Shown: in pieces, positions 23,718 to 34,656 of the stretch
How positions within the stretch are numbered: the stretch's first letter is position 1
Layout of the letters: each line of letters starts with the position of its first letter
Assembly: GCA_036346275.1 (NCBI GenBank)
Contig: CM070726.1
Span: forward strand, 31,965,410-32,029,409
Direction of reading: 5' to 3'
Length of the DNA: 64,000 nt
Source: Otatea glauca
Lineage: Eukaryota; Streptophyta; Magnoliopsida; Poales; Poaceae
The notes under the pieces: generated by a model
Databases searched by the model: none
What the model was told of the DNA's origin: nothing
The model's input: only the letters and a program-made list of their open reading frames with translations
Program-made: the position numbers and the translations under genes

Positions 23718-23845
23718 GTATCTCCATTCTGTTACCCATGTGTAGTATCACTGAACTCAAAAGTTCTTGGTGATACAAGTTCAGCTAGCTCATCATGTAT
23801 ACTTGTTTGCATGTAGTAGCACCGAACTCAAGTTCTCTTTTGCAG
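23718..23845 (+). other. Predicted 5'-UTR intron of the small gene
   Basis: The donor TTAG|GTATCT at 23718 and the acceptor TCTTTTGCAG at 23845 fit plant splice consensus with a pyrimidine-rich acceptor. The 128-bp intron is T-rich compared with the coding exon. Confidence 0.6.
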
Positions 23846-23879
23846 GGAATCAGTACTCTTGAGTCATAGTCTGAAGAGG

Positions 23880-24113
23880 ATGGTGATGATGGGGCAGCTG
23901 GGGAGGTTCGTCGACGGGATCAAGTCGAAGCTGCGGGCCAGCGGCGGCGGTAAGAAGGGAGCGGGGAAGAAGGCTGCGTACGACAAGATGGACAAGACGG
24001 ACAGCATGAGGGTGGAGATCAAGAGCCGGCAGGCGCAGAAGCTCATCGCCAAGAACCTCGTCGGCGCCGACTCCATCGGCCGCAGGAACAAGCGCTTCTT
24101 CCTCGCTTTCTGA
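23880..24113 (+). CDS. Small basic protein, 77 aa, probable host gene
   Basis: Starts MVMMGQLGRFVDGIKSKLR and ends IGRRNKRFFLAF. The frame is GC-rich with strong G/C at third positions, unlike its AT-rich surroundings. It sits behind a TATA region and a predicted 5'-UTR intron, and its stop is followed by AT-rich 3' sequence. The protein is Lys/Arg-rich with a Gly/Lys stretch (residues 22-32) and an amphipathic-looking MRVEIKSRQAQKLIAKNLV segment (about 45-63). There is no signal peptide or membrane segment. I start at 23880 because the upstream in-frame codon is TTG. I do not recognise the family. The short length, codon use and gene structure argue for a real gene of the grass, and it is the only apparently intact one here. 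Confidence 0.72.
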   Translation: MVMMGQLGRFVDGIKSKLRASGGGKKGAGKKAAYDKMDKTDSMRVEIKSRQAQKLIAKNLVGADSIGRRNKRFFLAF

Positions 24114-24114
24114 T

Positions 24115-26050
24115 AAAAAAATTCAGAAGAGTTGTTCTTGTAAACTTGTTTGTTGGTCAGGAGATAGTAGTACAAATTACGAAGTGATTGTGTACCATCA
24201 TTGATCATCCATGCAATCGTATATGTATCTCATCATGACATAGCCATGTAGTACTATTGTACTTCCATTTTTGATCTTTGCAAACTGGGCTAGCTTTTCA
24301 TCAACTTGTACTAGTCCTTGGATTTTAAAAAATAAAAATAAAATTGTACTAGTCTTTGTCATGCGCTCACCAGTACATGTGTCCGTACAAGTATGAGCTA
24401 TACTTATTTCATCAGTCTTGCAGAATGGCTTTATCTGGTAAGCTGTCGCTTCCAAAACCAAACGGATCACATGAACGACTTAATAGCGGTCGGGGAGAAG
24501 GAAAAAAACTCCTAAGAACACAGGTGTCTTGCTTAATTGAGAGTTTAGTTTTCTTGGCCTTTTATTTTTGGGCAGTGAATGAACTAAATTGACCGCTAAT
24601 TGCAGTTTACTGTAGCGGCAAAAGCTGAAAGTACAAGCGGACAAGTACGGCACCTCTTGCTTTCCATATCCTTCATTGACTTCGCTCATGGCAATAAATT
24701 GGCTAGCCATGTCTGAATTTTCTCATGTGGTTCATATCCATCACCACCCCATGACTTCTTTTTTAAAAGAAAATTTTGAAAGCTTATGGAAGCCATAAAT
24801 AAGCAATGTATTGGCCACCTATCCACGAATTCTATAGACTTGCAGCCAAGTATTATATCACTAACACTAGAATTCAAGAGGATTTGACTGCTATATTGTT
24901 ACACCGACCACTAGGACTGGCTATCCAGTTTTTATTGTGCTATTTAAGTGTTTATTTCAAATTTAAGCTAATGAGAAACTATCGAGTCAAGCCTTGTTGA
25001 CTTTTTCACTCGAAATTACTGTAAACGAAGTAATTTTGATTTGAACCTTCACAAGTATTTTCGCCGGCCCTACCGACCACGGTACAGCTTGACATATCAC
25101 ACGGAATCGTACGACGAGTAAAGAATTCGCATATCTGAAATGTTTTTCACGTCCTGCGTTAGGTGACTTGAGCGCATGACATGCATGCGCTAGAGAAAGA
25201 TTATCTTTGCGTAATATATATACTCGGAATAATTTGGCCATGCATGGTGTTGTTTCGTCATCCAAATGACAGTGAACGCACCATGGATTTTCCTAGGTGC
25301 GGCGTACTTAATTCTGGAGGCCAAATTTGACATTGCTTCTTTGGAACCAGATCCCCCTGGCTAGTCCCCTACCCCTAGTAAGAAAAGGAGTAACTTCCAG
25401 AAATGTCATTGAAAAAACAGGTTTCCTTCTACGCCATCAGATAAAATGTCGTTACCTTCTCATGACATTTTCGTCTATATGCTATTAGCCTCCCGTCAAG
25501 TGAACTGTGAAAAGACGGATTTGCACTTCTTCATCCTAGCCCTCTTCGTTTCCTTCCTCTCCCTCTCGGCGGTTTGTGGGCCCATCGCTGTAGCTGATGA
25601 CCGAGGGAGGCGCCTCGATGGTGGCGGCGGACGAGGAGAAGACGACGGCGGTTGGTTTGAGGCAGCAGATCCGCTCGGATCTGGACCCCGATGGCGCAGA
25701 TCCAATAGGATCTGGCTATGGCGACACCACGGAGAGGGAGGTGGAGGCTGGCGCTCAAAGACGAAGGAGGAGGCCAGCCATGGCGACAAAAGGAGGTGGA
25801 GGACGGCGCGGTTGAGAGTGAGGAAGAGATCGGCAACCGGTGAAGTCCACGAGCGATGTAGATTCATTCAAAATGTAGCGAGTAGCAACGGAGCCATACG
25901 CAGGGTTCACAAAGAACCGACCTTGCCGAGCCGGTTCGGCAATAAAAACCGAGCGGTAAACCGTGAAGTTCAAATGTAAATTTAAAAATTTTGAAGAAAT
26001 TTAAAGAAATAGTGTTAATGTTTTTTGAAAAATTTTGTGTGAGGTCCTAA
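24115..26050. other. No supported gene; GC-rich frames at 25.5-25.9 kb look spurious
   Basis: 24120-25440 is AT-rich with no frame of note. 25560-25870 is GC-rich and opens frames on both strands (Gly/Arg-rich on one, Ser/Pro-rich on the other), typical of base composition, not of coding. A motif like CCGAGCCGGTTCGGC at 25929-25943 and the AAACCGTTCGGTTTT-like run near 26735 may be the two ends of an unnamed element containing the 26.06-26.37 repeats. Confidence 0.4.
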
Positions 26051-26059
26051 GGCAATGCT

Positions 26060-26390
26060 AATGATGCTATAAAATTTTCAGATGATTATCAGATCTATGT
26101 ATTTTTTAAAAATTCTGACAGTGATACTGTCACAATATATGCTCTTCAGTTTTTTATTTTCTAGGGGCACAAAATGATGTCTAATATTTATCAAACTTTT
26201 TTTGTGATGTTATAACATAATTAAAATGATGTTGTAATATTTTCAGATGATGATCAGATATGTGTATTTTTTAAAAATCCTGAAAGTGCTATTATAATTG
26301 TATATGCTCTTCCGTTTTTGATTTTATATTGGCAATAAATGAAGTCTAATATTTTTGAAAATTTTAGTACATAATCCTTTGGCACTAGTT
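26060..26390 (-). repeat. Tandem repeat of ~165-bp unit, two copies
   Basis: Two copies of a unit marked by TTTTCAGATGAT-ATCAGAT (starts 26075 and 26240), then TATTTTTTAAAAAT, TATATGCTCTTC and TGAAGTCTAATATT-like blocks. Read on the minus strand the unit matches the one at 30393-30840 (ATCATCATCTAAAAATTTTA), so the two arrays are inverted relative to each other. Confidence 0.65.
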
Positions 26391-26399
26391 ATGGTTAAA

Positions 26400-28060
26400 T
26401 TAAAATTTAAGAATATAATAAATCTTTTAAATAATTATAAAAATCTGACAGTGTCTTTGTTCCTTTTCATTAATTGTTGTTATGGATTTTTTATAAACAA
26501 AAAATGATTTCAAAAACTGTTTAAATTTCTATGAGGTGTTTGATAGATTAATTGGGATTTAAAAAATAATAATTTGCAAGTTTTCTAATTTTTCCTTGCA
26601 TTTTCACCATTTTTTCTTCTGTCGTCGATTTTCGATGAAAACCAATTGGTTTTCGACAAAAACCGATGTTTTCGACCTTTTTGACTGGTTTTTGTTTTTT
26701 TGAATTGGTTTGACCAGGCGGTTTGACCTTCGCAAACCGTTCGGTTTTTATCGAAATTCGGTTGAAATTTATGAAAAACTGGTATCAAGTGCTATTCGAT
26801 TTTCGAGAGTCAAGCTAAAAAAGTGAACCCTCGCCGTACGTGAGAAGATGAATAATCCGACGATCACCTTCTTATTCACAAAATTTGGGGGCTGGTTGGG
26901 CGCACCAATGCCCATGTGCATGCATTCAGGTCCGACGGGGGACAAAAGTGTCATTTCCACAGGATTAAAGCTGCAAAATTAGTTAAAAGGAAGGAAATAA
27001 GAGATAATGGGATTGTGTGAATCCTGGAGTCTTTAGAATGGTAGTCTGATTTTTTTTAAGTGATATCTCAAACTATATCAATATTTGAAGTGGTATAACA
27101 TGAATATCTAACCGTAAAAAGGTCGTAAGGAGTAAGGACGAAGAGAGACAGTACAGGTGCAGCTCTCGTTTTCGAGCTGACAGAAATGACGTGGAGCCTT
27201 ACCAGATTGCAAGTTTGCAACCACTGCACTTTTTTGTCTGTGCCGATGCAATCCATGCAATGCACTGGTTCTGCTATCTTTGATGTTTGTGTACCCATCA
27301 ACAGTTACAAACGTAGATAAAGCCCACTTGAAATGCTCAAAAAAGAAAAGGTTTCGATTTTTATCGACTGACTGTTTTTTATGGTGCATTGCTTCTTTTT
27401 TTCAAGGTATTTCTTAATTAAGGATAGACGTACATGTATATACGTCACCACTCATGTACATTAAACAAATGTACCCATGAGTATACCCTTAGCAATAAAT
27501 ATGTGATCTTACGAAGTGAAGATATGTGCTTTCCACTGAAGCGCAAACAAGGTTTTCTATCAAAGGGTGCTACGTACTTGACCAATAATGGTTTTGCTTT
27601 AAGTTGCGTGTAATTTAGTTTTCCAGAGAGCTTTCGCTATTTTGGATTTGTCTACTCTTAATACCCGTATCCTGCTTAAATTGATTTTTTTTCTAAGTAC
27701 AAATTAACGGGAACGTGCACACAGACAATATGCGTGTGGCTTGGACATATATAAGTTGGAATTAAACGTAGACATTGAAACACTCAATCCTTCGACGTGT
27801 GGCTGCATTCCTGCCACTCAATGTGCACGCGAGTGTTGTACTCGTTATTCAGACAAGGAGCGTTGGGTTCAAATCCGTGATAGAACATCTCTGTGATAAT
27901 ACCCAGAAGAGAGGGCCGACCACCCTCGCTCCCTCCTTTCCTAACTAACTAGATAAGTGACCGTTGTGTGTCACATCGCGATCGTCGTTCCCCACGCGAG
28001 TAAATCGAGAAAACGCGTGACTGCCGCTCCCTACACGGACAAATCGAGGAAACACGCGAA
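26400..28060. other. No recognised gene
   Basis: AT-rich sequence with AACCGGTTTT-like and TTTTCGA-rich runs (26620-26780). Short frames on both strands show no family resemblance. Confidence 0.4.
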
Positions 28061-28065
28061 ACAGT

Positions 28066-28220
28066 TGAAAGGATACAATGTAATTGCGTTTTTTCGCATT
28101 TATTCGGCAGAATGGTTGAAAGGATATAAATGTAGAAATGATAAAAATGTAATTGCGTTTTTTCGCATTTATTCGGTTGAAAGGATATAAATGTATTTGC
28201 GTTTTTTTTGCATTTATTCA
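28066..28220 (+). repeat. Short tandem repeats, three copies
   Basis: Three imperfect copies of a unit holding TGAAAGGATATAAATGTA and TGCGTTTTTTCGCATTTATT (the second copy carries an extra insert). The GCG-T6-CGC core can form a small hairpin. A further run with AAGGACCTAAACGTAAT-like units follows at 28380-28490. Confidence 0.6.
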
Positions 28221-28499
28221 GGGGCCTTTCACGAAGGATCTGTGTTTCCGCTAAAACGAAAGGTCCTTTTTGAAAAAAAACGGTAGATGAGTTACCGCGG
28301 CATGCCACACCGTGATCGCTGCTCCCCACGTAAAAAATGTCAAAAAGAACATAAACGTATTTTCTTTTTTTCTTCAGAAAAGGACCTAAACGTAATGCTT
28401 AAAATGCATAAAGGACCTAAACGCAATATTTTTTTCTTTTCAAAAAAAAGGATCTATTTGTTTTTTTTCCCGAAAAAGGATCTAAGCGTAATATTTTTT

Positions 28500-29820
28500 C
28501 CCTGGCTCAGCTCGAGTCAGCCCAAGCCGCGGGCCGAGCCGGCTCAAACACAAGGGAGGCCGGGAACTCTCCCATCTTTAATAGAGGGAGGATGCGGGTG
28601 CAAACGCAGCGAATCGTCTTATCGAATCATTCAGATTTATTTCACAGAGAGAAAAAGAAAAAGCAGATATCAGACAATTTTTTTGGATTCAAAACCAGAT
28701 AGTTTTTCCAAGATATGAGATTGAATTAAAAACGAAAATAATCGTTGAATTCGGAGCTATTCAGGTATTTAATCAGATAGTATGTTATCTCAGATATTCG
28801 AATATTAGCTTAATAGGCAAGTATATAAGGCCATGGACCCATAAGTACATGACTAACCTCTCACTTGTTTAGAGTGGACTAGGGAGAGAAATCGGCTCAC
28901 GAGGCTTTTCTAATATTGAATTTCCCCCCTAAAAATACAGAAAATCCAAATAAGTCAAGAAAGATAGCAAATGAACTCAGAATAATTCCAAACAATTTAG
29001 AAAAATACGTTTGAACGTAAGGAACTTTAAAAACTACTTTTGAATTTAATTATTGTAGTTAAATTTGCTAGTTAAACTCTTAATGATTTGCATTTTAGAT
29101 ATGTAGTACAGTTGATTGATTACTTTATCTGTGACAAATATGAGCCCTGTTTTTACGCGATACCGGATTAAATATTCGTGACCAAGACTATCCATATTCG
29201 ATTTGATATGTATTTACTCTATATTTATGACCAAAACAATCTACGTTTGTATTTGTGTCCGATATTATCCCGACTCTCTACCGGGAAAAGTATGGAATAA
29301 AATACGAGATAAACCCTATCCGTCTCCAATTGCACGCTAACCACTAGCTACTAGTATAGTGTCTTGTCTTTCAATTTCCTTTTCCCAGCACGTAATATAT
29401 GGTCTTTTCCTTTTCTAGAACATTTGTTTCATTTTTCTTAATTCCAGGATATTTGTTTCCTTTTCCTTGAGATGATGCTGGAGGTGGGGGGAGATCTGTT
29501 GTGGACCACAGGGATGAGTTAGACACATTAAACAATGGCCATCGGATGTGGGTGAGTAAAGCTGAGGAAAGATCTGAGAGGTTAATTTTGATGAAGGCAA
29601 GTTTCTGGGGACGTTTCGCTGGATGCATGAAGGTTGGGCCTTCTCTAATGGGGTGCATTATTTGGGATGGACGTAGAAAAGAATGATTAGATGCATTATA
29701 AAGGGGTATAGATTGCTCAGATCTCGCCTTGCTGAGCACACAAGCCGACACAGGCCACATGTTGAGACTTAAGGCTGACCCGGCCCATCAAAGCCCACCA
29801 ACGCGTGAGGACCATAGTTT
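28500..29820. other. No recognised gene
   Basis: Only short low-quality frames. A short GC-rich patch lies at 28500-28610. Confidence 0.4.
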
Positions 29821-30392
29821 AAAATCTCAGTAAAATTTTGGAAAATTCATCCAAGAATTTTGGATTTTGGCTGGGGACGAGATACAAAATCCTGACCGGA
29901 TTTTCTTTAAAAAAAATCAAATTGCTACGATAATTTTAGAAATTTTGTGTATTTTTACCGGATTTTAACTTTTGAGGACCAGATTTAAGTTAATAACCCT
30001 CATGAATGTCATCTTCTATGAAAATTTATTGAAAAACCAAAATTTTAAGACATTTTATAAAATAGTAGACACACTGTTAGATTTTTACAAAATTGTACAA
30101 GCTTGATCATGCTCTGAAAAATTTCTAAAATAATTGAAGTTCATTTGTTATATTTAAAAATTCAAAAACAAATAAACATAATTAAGACAGTAACCATGTT
30201 AGAATTTTATAAATTCGCTCGAGTGTGATCATGGTCCAAAACTTTTAAGAGAGCTTAAGAATTGCCTCATAACCCTTCTATAAAAGTTTCAAAATTGTAA
30301 ACTTGTTTTGGTTGCTCAATCAAATCTATGGAAGTAATACATGTAGCACCGTAAGGCTTTTATCAAGATAATATCACTTTCACAATTATTGA

Positions 30393-30840
30393 ATATTCCT
30401 CAGGTTTGATCATCATCTAAAAATTTTATAGAAATATTAGTGATGCTTCAGGACCATCTACAAATTCTTTTAAAATTTGTAACATGGTTTGGATCATTTT
30501 TCATTCATTTGAAATTTACCGGTCAGCCTTCAGTAGCACTGTCCGAATTTTTGAAAATTCCTCAGGCTTAATCATCATCTAAAACTTTTATGGGAACATT
30601 ATTGGTGCATCAGGACCATCTGAACTTTTTTTTAACAGGGTTTACCCTATTTTTCATTCGGTTGAAATTTGCTGGTCAGCCTTTTATTAGGATAGTAGCA
30701 CTGTTAGAATTTTTAAAAATTCCTCAGGCTTAATCATTATCTGAAATTTTTAGGGATATTAGTGATGTGTGAGGGCCATCTGCAAAAAAGTTTCAAAACT
30801 TTTATCATCATTTCGACCATTTTGCACTCGATTGAATTTC
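30393..30840 (+). repeat. Tandem repeat of ~162-bp unit, about 2.7 copies
   Basis: Units start at about 30395, 30556 and 30719 with ATTCCTCAGGCTTAATCATC, followed by GGACCATCTGC-like and TTTTCATTCG-TTGAAATTT blocks. Related, more diverged sequence precedes it from about 30000. The same unit occurs in inverse orientation at 26060-26390 and in the long LTR at 54.4-54.7 kb, so these arrays probably derive from such LTRs. Confidence 0.7.
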
Positions 30841-31198
30841 AACAAGATTTCGGCAGAATTGCGGTTCAAAAATTTCGGATTTCAAAATTTTCATTTGAAT
30901 TTTCATCAATTTCGTCTAAAATTCTGAGATTTTGCCCACCTTAAACAGAAAACGAAATTTCAAATATTGGTCGGATCATGCGCGTCTTTGCATGATCCGA
31001 CAATTTGGTCGACAGTTAGCATCAAAAAATAAGAAAAAATAAAAAAATGTTAGAAAATAGAAATTTTTGAAAAATACACAAAAAATAGGTAAAAAATTAT
31101 AATTTTTTTAAAAAAATATATGTAAAATAAGAAAAATATAAAATAAATTCTAAAATAAGATAAAATAATTGGAATTAAATAATAAGCTTTATTAATGT

Positions 31199-32760
31199 TT
31201 GGCTGCCTCGTTAAAAACTTTGCTAAGTAAAATCTCACTGCGAGAAAACCTTGGCAAAAAAAAAGAGTACAGTCTATAGCTCAGTGATACAGGAAAAAAA
31301 TGAAGATTACAATTATTCTTCCTGATTATCTAGATAAAGATTTTCAAACATCTCCGCTAGCTCAACATTTTCTACAGTATGTTGACATCGTTTATCAGCT
31401 TGTTCCTTAATAATTTAATTTATACTATTATTACCATTTTCAAGGATTAACTCATCGGGAACTTAAACCAAGAAGTTATACATTCGCGAGGGTAATCCGA
31501 ACAACAATATAAAACACTTTACATTCAAAAGTTTTAAAAGAACACCACATACAATACCGATTAATATACAAGAGTTGTAGGGCTCCTGGCTACTAGCATA
31601 TCCTATATAGTCTAGTTTTACATATTTTAAGGATTCATAGGCTATCTAAATATTGTTCTAGCTAGGAAAAACTTCTATTCTAATTTAAGGTTTCTACTCA
31701 GATTCTAAGGTACGGGATTCTCTTCCTTCTTGCTCAAAATCACTATATACAATCCATGCATGACTGATCGGTGGAGAAGATAGTGGAGTCTCTATGGTGT
31801 AGCTGCTCTCAGAGCTCGATGGTAGTGGTGGGGAATTCCTTGCGACAGCTGGCTGAAAACATTGTAAGTACTCCTGACGATTGCTTGTTTGACGATGCCT
31901 TAGTCCAGTTGCTGTAGAGGATGAAGGATCTTGAGATCTTGTACGAACATCATATGCATGAACATAAGCGTTCATGTCAATTCCATGAGCTTTACACACT
32001 CGGCGTAAAAGCTTGCGTCTGGTCTCTTGGATAGCACTGAATCTGGTGTCACCATGATGCTTCACGTAGTGATGTAGGGCTTGACCTTCTATTTGAGTGC
32101 TGAAATATCCTTTGACTTTGTATCCAATTTCATGGCCTAATAGGGTTCGCCGGGTGCCGTAGACAGGTGCATGATTTCCTTGTCCAAGGCTCATAGTTAA
32201 TTCTTTCACAATATTAGCCAATTTGTCCGATTGTCCATCTGGAATCATTTTTAAAGAAAAGAGATTAGAATGATAATTTAGATAAGAAAGAGATTTAAAA
32301 TAAGAGGAAAAGAGTTACCATAATTATATTTCGGAATTTTTGAATTTTTTGGCAAAACTACTTTGAATTTTGCCAAATTACCACCAAGAGGAGAAGAATT
32401 TTCACAAGAGAATCAAGAAAAGAGCATGCAACTTTGCTGGTGTGAAAATGAGGGGGCAGCCACCTATTTATACGAAAAAAATTAGGATTTTTCGAATTTT
32501 TTTTTGAATTTTTTAAGCCTCCAAAAGTTATAAAACGACTATTTTTTAAACTAAATGGGTCGTGCCGGGCTAATTGGATCATGCCATTTGTAATCATGTT
32601 GTGCCACCGTGAGCCATGCCGTGCGGGGGTGCCAGCTCAAGCACGGTACGAGTTCACGGGCCGTGCCGGTACGACCCATTTAAAATCGGGCCAGACCGGG
32701 CAGTGCCAATAGATGTGCCTCAAACCGGCCCGTTTAGCCCGGCCCAGTTCGCCATCTCTA
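31199..32760 (-). mobile_element. Probable hAT-like element remnant
   Basis: The right end read inward starts TAGAGATGGCGAACTGGGCC and continues with repeated GGGCCGG/CCGTGCC motifs (32580-32760), a style I recall from grass hAT elements. GGCTGCCTCGTTAAAAACTT at 31200-31219 is another recurrent piece of that group. The 184-aa minus-strand frame at 31694-32248 lies inside. No left end or 8-bp target duplication was found. The MULE at 32779 inserted 18 bp beyond this end. Confidence 0.5.
31694..32248 (-). CDS. Hypothetical protein, 184 aa, inside a hAT-like remnant
   Basis: The frame runs from ATG at 32248 (MIPDGQSDKLANIVKELTMS) to a stop at 31694. It contains GYKVKGYFSTQIEGQALHHY and HHGDTRFSAIQETRRKLLRR, then a Ser/Pro-rich tail. 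It is the longest uninterrupted frame in an AT-rich region and has a plausible mix of hydrophobic and charged residues. I do not recognise the family. It has neither the BED zinc finger nor the dimerisation region of a hAT transposase. It may be a terminal fragment of a larger transposon gene, since an AT-rich, intron-like stretch lies upstream (32260-32340). Confidence 0.4.
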   Translation of the reverse strand: MIPDGQSDKLANIVKELTMSLGQGNHAPVYGTRRTLLGHEIGYKVKGYFSTQIEGQALHHYVKHHGDTRFSAIQETRRKLLRRVCKAHGIDMNAYVHAYDVRTRSQDPSSSTATGLRHRQTSNRQEYLQCFQPAVARNSPPLPSSSESSYTIETPLSSPPISHAWIVYSDFEQEGRESRTLESE

Positions 32761-32768
32761 GGCGCACC

Positions 32769-32778
32769 CACCTAAGGC
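32769..32778. repeat. 10-bp target site duplication (left) of the 8.2-kb MULE
   Basis: CACCTAAGGC directly precedes the GAATTTTT end and recurs perfectly at 40972-40981. Confidence 0.93.
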
Positions 32779-32900
32779 GAATTTTTTTTTATTTAATATT
32801 TATTTTTATTCTTTTTTTCAAAACTATGCGTCCAATGAAAAAATGACAAAATGCCCCGTCGCCGTGTATGGGCGATCGCCCATACACGGCGATAGCCCCG
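32779..32900 (+). repeat. Left terminal inverted repeat of the 8.2-kb MULE
   Basis: Matches the complement of 40850-40971 with few differences. It contains a perfect 34-bp palindrome at 32859-32892 centred on GCGATCGC. Confidence 0.92.
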
Positions 32901-33567
32901 CCACCGTTAACGCTAGCGAGCAAGACTTGCTAGGGCCCCCATCGCCCTCTGTGAGGCGACGCCTCTCAGGCGGCAGGACCAGGCAGAGTTTTTTTTAGTT
33001 TTGTTTTGTAATTACTATATGCTTTTTAATATAAACCCAGTAACTTTTGTTAGAGTGTCCAAATTAAATGAAACTTGTTTCTAAATTTAAATTTTGGAAT
33101 GAAGAATTAGAGTGTAAAATAAAAATCCATGTGTTGTTTGCAGAATTTTTTTATTTGAGTTCGAATGCTAGGCTCTAATCGTGGATTGTGAAGGAATTAT
33201 AATGTGTGTTGATCCATAATTCATGAAATAAATAGAATAAGTTACTACAACCTTATGCACTTCATTTTTGCAAAAATATCTAAATATGATTGCATTTTGA
33301 ATAAAAGATGGCTAGTTTAAACCCTTTATAACAATCATTGTTCAAGCGGTTAGAATAATATCTGAACGACCTCAAAACTTGATGAGAACCAGTTTTGTTG
33401 CATTCTTGGGCTTGCATAGGTCACAATTATGTAAAAATATTTAGATGTCACTTTAGGTCGCACTATTTTATTGTTGTCCTAACATGCAATCGGTAAAACA
33501 TGAAAATTGCCGATCTTTCGCAAACGATGGTAAAACTCGATGAAATCGATATGACGAACTGAAAATG

Positions 33568-34303
33568 CTATAACCTATCTCGATGGAGAAAAATAACATC
33601 ATTTGGGACACTGGCAAGAGGACACATACTAGCCCTCCTGACGGTGAGCATACTCTTGAAGGTTGGGCCTTGCCGCTTATTACGACTTAAAACTAAAAGG
33701 AGTACCACGAACAAGAAAACCAAAGTTAACACCAGACGTCTATTGAGTGCTTGAGGCCACTTCCCATTCGCCCATGCCTCCGTGGGCTTCTCCGCACGTC
33801 GCGCCTCTCTCGTTTCCTCTCTCTCTCGCCTCCTTCTCCTCCGCTTCTTCCTACATGCCTCCTCGCGTGCGGCATCACGCTGTTCTTGAAACCGCCGCGT
33901 GAACTCATCCTCGCCGGTTGGCTTGGTCAAGAAGCCGTTGGTCCTCGGGTTGATCTCCGTATCAAACCATCGCTCAAATTCACACAAGGCGGAGGTGACC
34001 GCATGAAACGTAAATTAGCAAAGTTTCATTCACAAATATTATGTAACCCGTCACGATTGTTACCATGCGGCGATCCTTCGAGCTCTTCTCCCACGGATCG
34101 AAGGCGAGTTGGCGGCACTTCCAATACCTCCTCTTGCAAGTTGAAATTTCCCAAGAGCGACAAGCCCGCAAAGATCTCCGCACATACACATGGGCGCCAC
34201 TGACTCCACGAGGTAGGAAGAGATCTTGGTGCGCTAAATTCGCGAGCATGCACTCGCTTCTTCCTTTGCCTTCCCTTACCCTTTGCACTTGCACGCTCGG
34301 CAT
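33568..34303 (-). pseudogene. GRF-type zinc-finger gene of the MULE, disrupted
   Basis: Starts near ATG at 34303. The first part holds MCMCGDLCGLVALG in one frame and RRYWKCRQLAFDPWEKSSKD in another. After a likely intron (donor ATG|GTAACA at 34063) comes CEFERWFDTEINPRTNGF, then a Lys/Arg-rich coiled stretch (FTRRFQEQRDAAREEA) and a hydrophobic segment (LTLVFLFVVLLLVL). The spacing C-x-C-G...W-x-C...C-x-F-x-x-W-x-DTE is that of GRF zinc fingers in grass transposon-linked proteins. A frameshift splits the finger and I find no proper AG acceptor for the intron, so it is probably inactive. A nucleic-acid-binding role is inferred from the family. Confidence 0.65.
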
Positions 34304-34375
34304 TTTCGATTGATGCTCACCCCTCTATTCTTTCTCCCGCTGTTCTTTGCGAGACCGCTTGTGAGAACGAATGTT

Positions 34376-34492
34376 ATAAAGGCGATATCGCCGGGTATGG
34401 GGCGATCGCCTCATATTTGGGCGATTGCCCCATGTAAGCGATCGCCTCACATTAGGCGATCGCCTACTAGAGGCGATAGGTGCACCAAACGT
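34376..34492. repeat. Cluster of GCGATCGC-centred inverted motifs inside the MULE
   Basis: Within about 115 bp there are five TCGCC...GGCGA-like pairs with 7-8 bp spacers and three GCGATCGC octamers, the same motif as in the terminal palindromes. It lies just upstream of the GRF gene start. Confidence 0.7.
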
Positions 34493-34656
34493 TGGTGTGT
34501 TGTCACGTCGTGTGGCATAGGCAAGCAATACATAAATGATTTGAACAATTTATAGTGATAACGTCATGTTACTAACTCGGGAGTTATACAATGTCTTCTT
34601 GACGTAAAGCCATTAAAAAATACATCCGTACAACAAGTCAATCACGGCCACGCTTC

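Noticed and set aside
25446..25979. 177-aa Gly/Arg-rich frame
   Set aside because: No start context, no motif, and an equally open frame on the other strand; a composition effect.
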